From positions 201,001-265,000 of the forward strand of contig JASANG010002985.1 in the NCBI GenBank assembly GCA_030248215.1: a stretch of 64,000 bases of DNA, in the 5' to 3' direction. Position numbers and translations under genes: made by a program. This DNA is from Enoplolaimus lenunculus. Lineage: Eukaryota > Nematoda > Enoplea > Enoplida > Thoracostomopsidae. Below are positions 35,061 to 46,332 of the stretch, piece after piece; position 1 is the first letter of the stretch; each line of letters begins with the position of its first letter. The notes under the pieces were generated by a model. That model did no database searches. It was not told where the DNA came from and saw only the letters and a program-made list of their open reading frames with translations.

Positions 35061-35289
35061 TAGCCCTACCCACGAATGCATCTGATACCCATCATTTAAC
35101 TTTCAACTTTGACTGAGTCATTCAAATCAATAACATTAATAATTGACAATTTTAAAATTCTATCGAATTCATAATCGCCAAAGCGCACCTCGGAAGTAAT
35201 TATTTAATTGCAAAACCTGTCAAAAATGCCCATTTTGCTTACCTCAAAATGTCGGCGGGAGGTGGTATCGGCTTCCCTTACACTTCTGG

Positions 35290-35500
35290 GCCAATGTAAA
35301 GAACGTGGGCGGAACAATATTATAAGCTTATTCCTAAGCCTAAGCCTACGCGTAAGGATGAGCCTATTCCTAAGCCTAAGCCTAACCGTACGCCTATGCC
35401 TAAGCCTAAGCAAAGCAAAACAAAATTGGTCTAAAGCCGAAGCTTATTCTATTCTAATCCCACAGAAAAACGTTCTGCCCCTGATCTTTACATGGACTGA
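35290..35500 (-). mobile_element. MITE family A
   Basis: GGCCAATGTAAAGAACGTGG to CCCTGATCTTTACATGGAC, with CCTAAG core and GCGTAAGGATGAGCC spacer. Immediately left (35250-35290) a minus-strand stretch ends CATTTTGAG|GTAAGC, a good donor, but no exon could be completed. Confidence 0.8.
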
Positions 35501-35734
35501 CGACTTCGGATAGACGCCTACGTGTAAGCAACACAAGCTATTTTACGTTACAACGCACAAAATAACAAAATATGTGCAAAAATTATACAAAAAATGTTAC
35601 TAAAATAAGTATTTGAGTTTAGAAATTCAACTGCAATGCATCTAAAATGAATTCTAACGTTTTTTACAAACTGGATGATGACACATTTCATGTTGAAAAA
35701 ATTGGCATTTGCAGGACCAAGGCTAAACTAAGTG

Positions 35735-36120
35735 ACGCCCCTGTAAGCATGTGAAACATGCTTGTACTGGCGTTTCCTAGCCGACTTTGTGGTGCCCGTT
35801 CCCACACGGCCAAGCTAAGCTTAGCAAGGTCCATGTAAGCGTGTGAGACATGCTTGTACTGGTTTACGCAATGCAAGTAGTATTATTGCCGGCGGCATAC
35901 GGTCGACACATATAGTGGACGAAAATGCAATTGGATAGGAAGGCATTGTAACTTAGTGGTAGAGCGTTCGCTTCCGCAGGCTTGAAGATCCATCGCCGCT
36001 CCGTAGGCCTGGTTGTCCTGAAAGGGTTTCAAATTTCGGTTTCTTCCTAGGTTCACAGGTCCCAGTGTCGGTCCGCTTTCCCCGGTACACCGGTTGTCCT
36101 GGAAGAAATTTTTTTTCAAG
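35735..36120 (+). mobile_element. SINE family 1 with duplicated head
   Basis: Head palindrome AGCATGTGAAACATGCT at about 35741 and again (GCGTGTGAGACATGC) at about 35834, then CGGTCGACACATATAGTGGA and a tRNA-like ACTTAGTGGTAGAGCG A box. The tail after about 36000 differs from the copy at 9785. Confidence 0.65.
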
Positions 36121-36331
36121 TAATCTTCGAAAATTGTATTTTATTTAAATCTTCGCCGATCTCAATGAAGATCTTCGAGCTTGCAATCCCTAGTAATCTG
36201 TGAAAGGCACATTTGAATTTCCCATGACACAGAATTCATGACGTCATAACTTTTGAATTCAAACCTCCCACGCTAAGCGATTTCTTCTCACGCATCAAAA
36301 CAATTCAAAAGTACTTTTCCCTCGATTCCAG

Positions 36332-36893
36332 CTGTCTGAATAACGAAGTGCTGAGTGTGGGGTTGAGGGACGACAACCCAATCCTGTTTAGTGTAATACC
36401 GCTGTTCTGCGTACCCTTAGCACTTATGGGTTACACGGAAAAAGCGAGAGGTAAATACCAGGGTGCAACCGGAGTTGAAAAATACCGGAGCCGGAGGTGA
36501 GGCGAAATTAAGTAGTAAAAATGATCGTTAATTAGTTAATTTTAGCAAATATCTACAAAATATGATTAAGTTGTTTGGTTTCACGCTAATTTTCTGCCAA
36601 ATTTCGGCAATTGCTTCATGAAAATTGTGACAAAAGTCAGTCGAAACGCGGCTAAACAGATAAATTTTGGAAAATTATGCAAAATTTACTACCGAAATTG
36701 CCGGAATCTCCGGTAACAAATTCTACCGAAGCCGGAGTCGGAGGCCGATTTTCTGTCGGAGCCGGAGCCGGAGGCAGACTTCCGGTTGTACCCTGGTAAA
36801 TACGGTCTGAGGAGCAGGCTCACCAAGCGTTCCCGTTGCATGGACGGCTGTGTATCCGCATGTTTCAAGACCCCTGTCCCATGTCAAACATAA
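36332..36893 (+). CDS. last two exons of a small membrane or secreted protein, split by a hAT-like element
   Basis: Exon 36332-36450 follows acceptor CTCGATTCCAG and reads CLNNEVLSVGLRDDNPILFS, then the hydrophobic VIPLFCVPLALMGYTEKAR. Its donor GAGAG|GTAAATAC is phase 1. Splicing to the AG at 36776-36777 gives the in-frame exon 36778-36893: DFRLYPGKYGLRSRLTKRSR, CMDGCVSACFKTPVPCQT, stop TAA. The inferred intron (36451-36777) is almost exactly the hAT-like element at 36459-36795. Deleting the element and one 8-bp duplication also leaves one open frame (EKARGKYGLRSR), so the insertion hit a coding exon. The frame is open upstream of 36332 to about 36233, so the 5' border is not certain. Family not recognised. 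Confidence 0.5.
36459..36795. mobile_element. hAT-like element, family P, perfect target-site duplication
   Basis: 337 bp, CAGGGTGCAACCGGAGTTGA to TTCCGGTTGTACCCTG, flanked by GTAAATAC at 36451-36458 and 36796-36803. Interior rich in CCGGAGCCGGAG. Element plus duplication is 345 bp, a multiple of three. Confidence 0.9.
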
Positions 36894-36933
36894 CAATACA
36901 GTAATTCAAAATCGCCTTTGTGTGTCTTATGAA

Positions 36934-36990
36934 GATGTACTCTCTGCTATGTGTAGCATCTATTACCAGTTAGTGATAGGTCTTGTAACT
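36934..36990. mobile_element. MITE family E end fragment
   Basis: TGTAGCATCTATTACCAGTT and GTGATAGGTCTTGTAACTTT, as in E inner repeats. Confidence 0.4.
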
Positions 36991-37096
36991 TTGAAACTAG
37001 TAAATGGTAAGAACACAAGTTTGCCACAGTTTCCTTCGTTGCTCGATTATATACCCCTACTACGGTGCGGAATATAACCATAGCTATGACAGGTCG

Positions 37097-37290
37097 GCTC
37101 ATGTAAAGATCAGAAGCGGAACGTTTTGCTGCGCAACTGGAATAGATAGCTGAAGCTTGAGACTGAATTTTTTTGCTAAAGCTTAGGCTTACATATAAGC
37201 TCATTTTTACGCTTATGTTTAAGCTTAATAGACGTAGGCTTTAAATTTAGCCTGAAGAAACTGTGCAGTTCTTGTTCCTCCTGTTTTATG
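37097..37290 (+). mobile_element. decayed MITE family A
   Basis: GGCTCATGTAAAGATCAGAA to CAGTTCTTGTTCCTCCTG; the right terminus is degraded and runs into the family N element. Confidence 0.6.
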
Positions 37291-39142
37291 CATCGTCCAC
37301 TTTATCTTGCGCCCGCCTTGTGGAAAATGAAATTTTCAATTTACTACTACCAAAAGATAAAATTTAACGATGTTTGAAATAAAAACTTGCTTTAAAATTT
37401 TAATTTCAATTTACTACTACTGTTTTAATTTAGTTGCGTACTAGTAAATTGAACTTCACGATTCTTATCAATTTACCATTGCTATCATTATTATTTGACC
37501 TTAAAGGTCAATTAAAACAGAAAAAATTTTAACCAGCGAGATGATTTAATGTATTTTAAATTTTAACGACGGCAGTGGTAAATTGAAACTAAAGATGTAG
37601 ATGATTATATTTACCCCATTTTACGAGAAATTTTTATTCCATTAGTACGAATATTAATATATTTACCCCTAAAATATTTCAGGAATTATAAGAAAATTTA
37701 AGTTTTGGTATTAAAACTAAGAGGTCAATAGTTCAAATCATGAATAAGTTTCGGAAGTATGCATCGTGGGTGGCTTGACTGAAAGCAAGGTGTGGGCTGT
37801 AGGGCGGCCTACCACAAATAGCAAACGATAGCCTAAGCGTAAGGATCAGCCTATGCCTATGCCTGCGCCTAACAAACAAAGTACGTCTAAAGCTTAAGCT
37901 GACTCTATTACAAAACCTAAATTTCAATATTTTTTGTAATAATATACAAAAAAGCAAGCCTAGTATTTACCCGCATACAGGATATCCAGAGAGGGGACAA
38001 ATAATTTTCTATATCACTTCAAGTTTGATTTTTCTATTGGATGACGCGCTTATAGGAGTCTTTCGTGTGGCATCGGATACAAGTCAGGGCTTGTGTTTGT
38101 CAGATGACAAGGAATAATAAATTAAATTTATAATCCTGCATCATGCTTAAAGCTATACCAACAATTCTTAAGCTTAAACCAGAGCCTAAGTATAAGGATG
38201 AACCTATGCCTATGCCTGCGCCTAACAAACAAAGTACGTCTAAAGCTTAAGCTGACTTTATTACAAAACCTTAATTTCAATATTTTTGTAATAATATACA
38301 TAAAAGCAAGCCTATCCGCAAACAGGATATGCAGAGAGGGGACAAATAATTTTCTATAGTTACATAGAAAAATCCCTACAAAGATCCTGCAACTGTTATA
38401 GGAGAAATTGGGAATATGTTGCGGAAAAGAATCAGTAAATTTTTAATTGTGCGTCATGCTCATGTTATGACAGTACTAAAGTCTCAACCAAGTATGCGTA
38501 AAGAATGATACTATCTTACCCTTAGCCTTAAAAATTTGGCAGAACCTAAGTTTAAGCATAAGCGTAAGGATGAGCTTATTACTATGCCTAAGCTTCATAA
38601 ACAAAGTATGTCGAAAGCTTAAGCTGACTGTATGACAGCCCGCATGAAAAGGTTTCGATCCTGTTTTTACAGGGGCCAACCTAATCAGAGGCTTTCCTAA
38701 CCTTAATTTCAAAGTTGGTACGTTGTGCAGACTTCCGGTTGAAATTTTCAATTTACCACTGCCCTCAAAAATTTTGAGACGAACAGTAATTCGGATTTTG
38801 ATTGGGATACGTTTTAACTCAGCATTTACATCATCGGTTTTTAAACTAAATTCTATTTACTACTTGATAAAATATTTCTTATCAATTCCCTTCTTGCTAC
38901 TTTGTTTCATTTTCAATTTAAAGGTCACGTTGTATAAACAATTGGTGTAGTTTAAAGTTGATTTCATGAACTTTTAAAACATCGAGTAAAATTATTTACT
39001 GTTTTAAAAATTGTTTCAATTTACCACTACGTATTTTAAATAGTATCAATTTCCACTTGGATAAGATTTTCACTAGTTGTAATAGTAAAATGAGGACAAA
39101 ATTTTCCACAGGGCAGGCGCAAGATAAAGTGGATGATGCATT
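37288..39142. mobile_element. composite element, family N, with nested insertions
   Basis: Inverted ends ATCGTCCACTTTATCTTGCG and CGCAAGATAAAGTGGATGAT about 1.85 kb apart, next to repeated CAATTTACTACTACC. The middle (about 37740-38700) is MITE A-derived, including a segment duplicated in tandem: 37830-38020 and 38185-38360 both run from CTATGCCTGCGCCTAACAAA to GGGACAAATAATTTTCTATA. No transposase frame seen. Confidence 0.5.
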
Positions 39143-39230
39143 ACTGCGTATCCTTCCAAATAATTTTACTTTTATCCCGGTTTGAGTAAGGCAAGCCCGT
39201 GCTACGCCACGGGAGCGTGTGACGATATCC

Positions 39231-39442
39231 GGCCAATGTAAAGAACAAGGGCAGAACAGTATTTTAAGCATATTCCTAAGCCTAAGCGTAAGCGTAAGAA
39301 TGAGCATATCCTAAGCCTAAGTCTAAGCCTAAGCCTACGCCCAAGTTTAAGCCTAAGCCAAGCCAAAAACAAGTCTAAAACATAAGTTCATTGTACTGTA
39401 GTCCCACAGAAAAACGTTCCGCCTCTGATCTTTACATGGGCT
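39231..39442 (-). mobile_element. MITE family A with target-site duplication
   Basis: GGCCAATGTAAAGAACAAGG to CTGATCTTTACATGGGCT; flanks CGATATCC (39223-39230) and CGATGTCC (39443-39450). Confidence 0.85.
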
Positions 39443-40324
39443 CGATGTCCTTAGGAATGGTGATCTCACAAACACCCCTTTTTGTGGTTCTAGCTTTTTT
39501 TGGCATTTGTACCCTCGAGCCATCACCAAACTGCGGGGGTGTGGACATAATCGTACCAAAGACGGGCAGTCCGTATAGACGCAATATCCCATACGTCTGT
39601 ATACACTTGAGAAATTAAGTTAATATTGTGAAATGAAATTTTCTCATTCATTTCTCAACACATTTTTTATTTAAAAACCTGTCTCTTTTTCGATGATAAC
39701 AAACAGGTGGGGTAACGGCAAGACGGTGGGTCACTTGTTGCACCCCCCCATGACATACCAAAACTATTGCATTAACATCATTGCTAAAATTGCGTTGGGC
39801 ATCTCGGTCGCTTCGTTCGCGAGAGTTTTTTCACTATTACAATTTATGATCCCAGGCAGGTTGGTATCGGATCCACTGTTGCGCTCATGATAAGAGACGC
39901 TCTTATAGTTGACTTTGACGGTCTATAGTCAGAATTCGCCGCCTACAAATATCGACTCGCTCTGATTTGTAGATAAACAGTTTGGTTGTGACAGTTGACG
40001 TATAACTTGAATAAATGCGAACCAAAAGACTTTCTCATTTCCTTTTAATATCTGAATATTGTGTTCATTTTTTATTTATTTGATTCTTGTTTTTAATATA
40101 AATAAATATGATTTTTATTCATTTAAAGCTTTAATAAACAAAGTGTCAGTTGCTGCAGTGATCGTTCCAACGGGACGGGGGCACTGTGGGTCTGTACCCC
40201 CTCAACTTTGGCTGGTGGTCCCCAAATAGAGTTGGTCTAAAGCAAAATAATCTTGAATTGTAATTATAGGTGGTCCCAAAATCATTCGGTGGCCCCCAAA
40301 TATTATTTTCTGCGGATGCCCAGG
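39443..40324. other. stretch without clear gene
   Basis: Holds one CTCGGTCGCTTCGTTCGCGA motif (39803), and a segment with GGTGGTCCCCAAATA and GGTGGCCCCCAAATATTA that may be ends of a decayed element. Confidence 0.3.
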
Positions 40325-40560
40325 CGTTTTTTCACATGAATATTTTCAATTTCATCCAATATTTCTGTTTCAAGTTCGCATTTGTACGCTGTATTTTTAG
40401 GCTTAAGGGCGTTTACCGGCACCGCTCGGCTGTGAAAATCCTGTAGCTTGAGCTTGATGCGGCTCTCACGTCTTGTAGAAATTTTGCACTGCGCATACAC
40501 ATTGCAATTATCAAATGTTGCATGTTGTGAGTAAAATTGCGTGCACACAGTAACCTCTAC
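40325..40560 (-). mobile_element. SINE family 2 copy, decayed
   Basis: Shares TCTCACGTCTTGTAGAAATT and TTGCAATTATCAAATGTTGC with the other minus-strand copies. Confidence 0.45.
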
Positions 40561-40989
40561 GATGATTGCAATGCATTCTGTGACAGAAATCTTGGTGGTA
40601 CAATGGCTGGGTTTATAAAATTCTACTTATGCACCAATTTTGTACTTGTACCAAGTAATTACTTAACCATTTTGTCAGTTTTAAAAGGGTGCTAAAGTAA
40701 AATACTTGTCACTGACGATATATATACGCATATATCACATATTCACACTTTAAGCAGATTAACATTGATCTATTAAGTTTGTAGACTCGTTATGCCTTCT
40801 TAATATGAAGCAAAGCTTTGGCTTACTTTAGTTGAGTCCGGCTTTGAAATTAAATGTCTTCTTCGCTTGGCAATTTAAAATATAAGAAATTGTGTCAAAA
40901 ATAGAAAAAGTTTTGATAGTTTGAAAAAACATTTAGCGGTTAGCTTCACAAGCAAAAAATAAGCTATTCATTAAGATTTTTTCAACCCT
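40561..40989. other. stretch without recognisable gene
   Basis: AT-rich; no ORF, repeat termini or RNA gene recognised. Confidence 0.4.
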
Positions 40990-41232
40990 GTACATTTCCT
41001 GTGAATTAATTTGAATTCATAATCAAATGAATCGCTCAGTCTGAATTAGGACTTTCAGAGCTCAGAATTCTGAACTGATCGAATCTCACTCTGAGTAATT
41101 AATCAACTCGACCATAATTAAATAATTCAAAGTGAGTTAATGTTTACGGTTATTAAACTCAGAAATAAATAAAGAAATGACAAATTCATTTTTTAAGCTG
41201 GTTTTAATCAACTCACTGGAATTTACAGTGAA
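40990..41232. mobile_element. MITE family C
   Basis: Degraded left end near TACATTTCCTGTGAATTAAT; right end TCACTGGAATTTACAGTG; AACTCA/TGAGTT interior. Confidence 0.65.
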
Positions 41233-41390
41233 ATAGAAAACAGTGTTCTAAAAGATATCGTTTGAAAGACGAAAAGTGTTTATAATAGCGTTTTATTATT
41301 GACTTGATTCCTAATTGTAAATCATACGATATTTTCAAAAAATTTAGCTTTCTTATTAATTTTTGATCTCTTCTCGTTAGATCGGACAGG

Positions 41391-41705
41391 GTGGTTTATT
41401 TTAAGAAATATGTCTCAACATTTCATCGGCTTTCGCCTATTAATTTAGCTTTATATCATGTTGCTAACCGTAGGCTTGAGACTACAAATAATCATTTTTA
41501 CAGTAGCGTACCTAGCAAACTAGTGGCACCATCATCCAAAAAAGCTACTAAAATATTGGTTATTAAAATAAAATTGGCAGAATTGGAGCCATGGTTCAAG
41601 CAGACAGTGTCGATGCCTGACAGAAATGAATATGGATTCCGGGGATACGTTCAATCGCCGCCCCCCCGCCATTTTTCTTCATATTCCCGTACGCGTTTGT
41701 AGTGC
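41391..41705 (+). other. open frame of doubtful status
   Basis: A 103-codon frame with no recognised domain. Part of it (about 41500-41690) has the poly-C and CCATTTTTCTTCATA look of a decayed hAT-like element, so I do not call it a gene. Confidence 0.15.
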
Positions 41706-41928
41706 GAAGGAGAATCGAATATTTCAAGTTTAGTTTTACAGCCTAAATTTAGTTAATTAGGCACTGTGTAGTACCCGATATGGAATTGTAAAGGTTTAGG
41801 TTCGGCTGATAACTTTTGAATCAGCCAATCAAATTAGATATTGAACCCTGCTTTGGTGGGCAAATACAAATTCGCCACATCATTGAATATTTTTATACTT
41901 CCTCAGGCTCCAAACAGTGCTAATATAA

Positions 41929-42630
41929 GCAGGATGTAAACGGATAGTAGAAATAACAGAACTGAATAATAATTACAATAACGGAACCGGAAAACAAATA
42001 TTGAAGTGTAAAGTGTATATATGGTGGTTATAATTTTCTGCGAATAAAATCAGAAACATTGTGAGAAATAGTCGAAAGCACCGTACCTTTTTAAGATTTT
42101 GATTAAATTTTGAACGTTAAATAATTGTTGAGTAGCATTGAAGTATAAGGATTGCGCTATACTTAACGACCGGCGCCGGCCGTCGCTGTGCGTCAACCGT
42201 ACGGTACCGTCCGTCACCATACGTTATCGTACGTGTGTTATTAAGTTATTTGCGTACGATACCGTACGATGACGGGCGGCATCACCGTCAAAAAAGTATA
42301 GCGCAACCCTAAAACATTCAAAAATGATTTATTTTTCGGCCAACATTATTGAGACGTACAAATATTCACTTGGCTTATGAGATTTTAAAGTAAAACATAG
42401 CGGATGCATCAAAATTTGAAAATTTGTTAAGATTTTGGCTAAATTTCGTTATTATTTTATCATACAGAAAACTCTAGCAGTAGTTATATCTCTGTAATAA
42501 AAACGGTGAGATATACACGTGATTTATAACTAATTTTAAGCATAAAATAGCCGTATTTCCGGTATCTCTATAACGGAAACGGACACCGCTTTTCACCGGA
42601 AACGGGTATCCGGCTGAGGATATAACATCT
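41929..42630. mobile_element. hAT-like family P element with internal duplication and a nested family I element
   Basis: CAGGATGTAAACGGATAGTA at the left and TATCCGGCTGAGGATATAAC at the right, related to 17781-18143. The interior segment after ATTGAAGTRTAA occurs twice (about 42003 and 42141). Family I is inserted at 42147-42312. Confidence 0.55.
42147..42312. mobile_element. CpG-rich foldback element, family I
   Basis: GGATTGCGCTATACTTAACG to AAAAGTATAGCGCAACCC inverted ends. The inside is a chain of CCGTACGGTACCGT-like palindromes. A second copy lies at 60832-60980. Confidence 0.75.
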
Positions 42631-42721
42631 AAGAAGTCATTCACAATAATTTTTGAACGGCAACAATCGATTTCTACGAGTGTTAAGGTGAACGACTGCA
42701 GTAGATGTTTAACCCTCTCAT

Positions 42722-42975
42722 AGAGTATACTATGAGCAACTGAATACAAGTGTACGAGCAATACAGACACTTTGAGCAGTGTTTAACAATTGTAACATAT
42801 ATGAGCAGTGGAAAATCTCCACAAGACGTGTGAGCCCCCTCGAACTCGAGCGTCAAGCTCCTATACCTCAGTGGTCATCGTAAACGCCTCCCACCCGTGA
42901 GACTGGGGTTCGAATGTTACCTTAAAATTACGTCTCATTTGAAATTGATAATATTCATGTGAGAAAGGGTTAATG
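42722..42975 (+). mobile_element. SINE family 2, best copy
   Basis: Head ATAGAGTATACTATGAGCAA, middle AGTGTTTAACAATTGTAACA, tRNA-like body with CTCCTATACCTCAGTGGTCA, CGCCTCCCACCCGTGAGACT and GGGGTTCGAATG, tail ATTCATGTGAGAAAGGGTTA. Confidence 0.7.
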
Positions 42976-43129
42976 GAAAAATTTTCAGTTAGTATCTTTA
43001 ATATTGTAGACTCGTTGAATTTCATGTTACTTAAATTTTTTCGCTAAAACTGCATTCTGATAGTCAAATGTTCAGTTGCATAACGCAATGACGTTTAGTC
43101 GTACGAAAATGGTCAAAGTTTAGTTTGTT

Positions 43130-43440
43130 ACTTTAATTCTGTGAGCCGGGATAAGTTGAGAAAACTTACATTCGACAATTATTTTGTTTATTTTATATTC
43201 ATTTTTTAAAATGTTATCTTTTCAAGATGATTTCAAATTTTTGTTAATGTCATTTTAATACATGTAACACGATATTTTTAACACAAATCTTCCATTATCT
43301 AAATAAATAAATAAATAAGTAAATAAATACATATGTATAAATATATATATATAAATAAATAAACATATATCATACATATATATAGATATATATATTTATA
43401 TTTATATGGGTTTACATCAGTTGATCAAAACTGTAAAATT
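43130..43440. repeat. local duplication and AT-rich simple repeats
   Basis: GAGCCGGGAT ... ATTATCTTTTCAGA-type sequence occurs at 43145-43245 and again at 43450-43550. Between lie (AAAT)n and ATATATAT runs (43300-43410). Confidence 0.6.
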
Positions 43441-43547
43441 TGGTATTTCGCTTTAATCCTGAGCCGGGATCAAAGTTAAAATTAATGTCCGGGTATTAAA
43501 TTTTGAATAATTTTAATATTTTTTTTGACAAAATATTATCTTTTCAG

Positions 43548-43637
43548 AATGGGTTACCTTATAAGATTATCTAGGATAACACTGTTATTAACAATGAAGA
43601 TTGTATATACACGACAAGTGCAACCGGAAGCTGAGGG
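43548..43637 (+). CDS. possible first or internal exon
   Basis: Acceptor-like TTATCTTTTCAG, then MGYLIRLSRITLLLTMKIVY and a donor GCTGAGG|GTAAGG. The hydrophobic start resembles a leader. No partner exons were found. Confidence 0.25.
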
Positions 43638-43875
43638 TAAGGATGTTTTAGACGTGTGGGCGGCTCTACATAAGGGCATCAGGGGCACAAAGTTCCAGGG
43701 AGGCGTATAAAACCCAAATGGCATGGTCTTGGAAACTATACAGACCTTAACGTTTTTTTAATAGTCCTGAGTAAACAACGTCAGATACGTATACAATGTT
43801 TTTTACATGTAAATTAAATTTGGCAATTTTTTAATTTACTGGAAACATTTAAAAGATTTCAGGTGTAATAAATTT

Positions 43876-44070
43876 AGGCCAATGCATAGAACACAGGCGT
43901 AAAAGTAGTATAAGCATACTTTTTAAGTCTTAAGCCTAAACCTAAACCAAAGTGTAGAGTTTATACCACAGCCTGAGTGTAAGCTTAAGCAAAAAAAATT
44001 GGCCCAAGGCTTAAGCTTACTCTATTGCGCTCCGGTAAAAAGCGTTCCGTCTTTGCGGTTTATATGGGCC
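43876..44070 (-). mobile_element. MITE family A, decayed
   Basis: GGCCAATGCATAGAACACAG to GCGGTTTATATGGGCCC. Confidence 0.7.
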
Positions 44071-44111
44071 CAAATTTAGAAATACACATTTCCTTACTCA
44101 ATTAAAAAATT

Positions 44112-44349
44112 TGATCCATGTAAAGATCAGGAGCGAAACGTTTTTCTGTGGGACTAGAAAAGAGTAAGCTTAAGCTTTAGACTAATTATTTTGCTTGGAT
44201 TAGACGTAGTTTGACGCTAAGGCTTAGGAATATGATCATTCTTACGCTTAGGCTTAAGCTTAGGCTTAGGTTTAGGAATATGCTTATAATATTGTTCCGC
44301 CCCTGTTCTTTACATTGACCAAAAAACGCCCCTGTTCTTTACATTGGCC
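44112..44349 (+). mobile_element. MITE family A with duplicated right terminus
   Basis: GATCCATGTAAAGATCAGGA to TTCTTTACATTGGCC, flanked by AAAAAATT at 44104-44111 and 44350-44357. The right terminus CGCCCCTGTTCTTTACATTG is present twice in tandem (ending 44320 and 44349). Confidence 0.85.
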
Positions 44350-44454
44350 AAAAAATTATTTTAAGGATCGTGTTCAAATGGATGTTCCTTGATTTTTTCT
44401 CGTGATGGCAGCATTTAAGCGTTTACCATAATGGATTAATCCATTTTCGCATAG

Positions 44455-44700
44455 AAAATACTATGAGCAACTAAACGCAATATGCCTACTCGAAATAATG
44501 CGCAGAGTTTAACAATTATTCCGGGTATACGTAACTATCCACAAACTGTGAAAGTCCCTAGTGGTGCTCAAGCGTCCAGGTTTAGCCGCGGAGGGGTTAT
44601 AGCAAACGCCTCCCTTAAGCGCCCGTGGTTAGAATCCCAGCTTGAAATAAGATCTCAGATAAAATAGGAAATAACCCACGAAAAACCGCAGTTGATTGAA
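44455..44700 (+). mobile_element. SINE family 2 copy
   Basis: Head ATAGAAAATACTATGAGCAA, middle AGTTTAACAATTATTCCGGG, tRNA-like tail with CGCCTCCCTTAAGCGCCCGT and GTTAGAATCCCAGC. Confidence 0.6.
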
Positions 44701-45147
44701 CTAAATTCGTCAAATTCCACCGAAACTTGGGTGAGATATTAGCGGATTTCGTTCGCTTTCTAGACTTAATTTTATTGAGCATCAATGCATTGTTTCTTTT
44801 CTGTATTTGTAATTTCGACATGTATTCCAATATTTACTGGTCAATAAACAAAAATACAACAACAGATTAACGTCTATACTGGACAAATTTCTTCCGGCAG
44901 TTTCGTCTTTTGGGGATTGAAAGGTTTTGGACAAAGGAGGATAGGCTTAGGCTTTGGATCAAGAAGTAGGCTTTGGCTTATCCTTCTGCTTCGACTCAGG
45001 ATTAGGATTGCAGGGCAAAGTGTATGACAGTGAGTATGATTTTTCAAATTCAGGTTTAAGCGTAGGCTTGTAAGGGAAATTGTACTAGAGCCAAATATAC
45101 CCCCGCTCCATAAATTTGGCTTTAGGCTTAGGTTCGTTGCGAGAAGG
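44701..45147. other. mixed stretch with short GGCTTAGG runs
   Basis: No gene recognised. Contains isolated TAGGCTTAGGCTTTGG-like runs at about 44940-45135 without MITE ends. Confidence 0.35.
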
Positions 45148-45378
45148 GGTCCATGTTACTTTTTAGGGCCGTCCCGGTTTCTGGTGGGTCTGTAATAAAA
45201 GAGTAGGCTTATATTCTAGACTACATTTATTTTGCTTAGGCTTAGACTTAGGCTTATGCATACGCTTTTGCAACGCTTGTGCTTAGCCTTATGTATACGC
45301 TTTTGCAACGCTTAGGATTAGGCTCAAGCTTACGAATACACTCAATCTACTGTTATAGCCCTAAAAGTAACATTGGCC
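45148..45378 (+). mobile_element. MITE family B with target-site duplication
   Basis: GGTCCATGTTACTTTTTAGG to TAAAAGTAACATTGGCC; flanks CGAGAAGG and AGAGAAGA (6 of 8). Spacer ATACGCTTTTGCAACGCTT occurs twice. Confidence 0.8.
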
Positions 45379-45472
45379 AGAGAAGATGTACCAGAGCTGA
45401 ATATAATTTCTTCATTAGGCTTAAGCTTAGGCTTGCGGAGCAGTAATTGCGGTTTTTTTCAGACTCACCTTC

Positions 45473-45869
45473 TCGATCGCGTTGTGCAATTACGTCAAAA
45501 GTGCCACGTTGCACCGAACACTGGCCTGGTACACATTCATTGTACATCTGCCATAACATTTGCACAACGCATTCGCATTTCATTCATATGGTTCCGGTTC
45601 CGGTTTGTATCAGTGTCCGCCGACAATCGTGTGACTTTTGTGCGTGCCCACACAATAGATATATGCATATATATACTGGCGCATGCTTATCAATGAACGT
45701 GTGTCTTCGGTCGATTTCATTCATAAATTCACCGTCAAGCTATGATATTTACGATTATGGAGTTATGAATGAAAGTTTCACATATACAGACGGCGGCTCG
45801 AACGATAGCGAAGACGACAATATGTATCAAGATGATTTTGATGAATACTACAATGATTATTATCTGTAG
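45473..45869 (+). CDS. possible last exon, Cys-rich then acidic
   Basis: Acceptor GGTTTTTTTCAG, then an open frame to TAG at 45869. It has nine or more Cys (for example QSCDFCACPHN) and a Tyr/Asp/Glu tail (DDNMYQDDFDEYYNDYYL). The same bases on the other strand end at a good donor (GAGAAG|GTGAGT) after CECVVQMLWQMYNECVPGQC, so the coding strand is ambiguous. Confidence 0.3.
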
Positions 45870-45966
45870 GCAGATCCGGGGCCGGCGGGGGCCAAGTATG
45901 GCTAAGTCCAGCCCCCGCCCCTGAAATTATTTTGGTTCTTTCCTAGAAAAGTTATAGATCCGCTTG

Positions 45967-46170
45967 TAAAGTTTGAGCTAATGTATAGAACAGGGTCGTT
46001 ACAGTAGTATATACATATCCCTAAGCATAAGTCTAAGCCTACGCATAAGTGTAAGAATGAGCTTATACCTAACACCTAAACCTAAGCCTAAACAAAAATC
46101 AGGCTAAAGTCTAAGCTTACTTTATTGCAGTTTCGCAGAAAAACGTTCCGCTCATGATTTTTATGCGGCC
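45967..46170 (-). mobile_element. MITE family A variant
   Basis: AGCTAATGTATAGAACAGGG to CGCTCATGATTTTTATGCGG. Confidence 0.7.
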
Positions 46171-46332
46171 TAAAGTGTGTTATTTCAACCGCATGCCTGT
46201 CTCGAAATTGTTTTGTTTCTTCCAGCAGGTTGAACTGACGACGCATCTGTGATGATCAGGTGCGAAGGCATGGTTCACCCACCCTTACTCTTAGCCCCCT
46301 GCCATGTGCAGCGAGATTATAAAAATTTCGAC

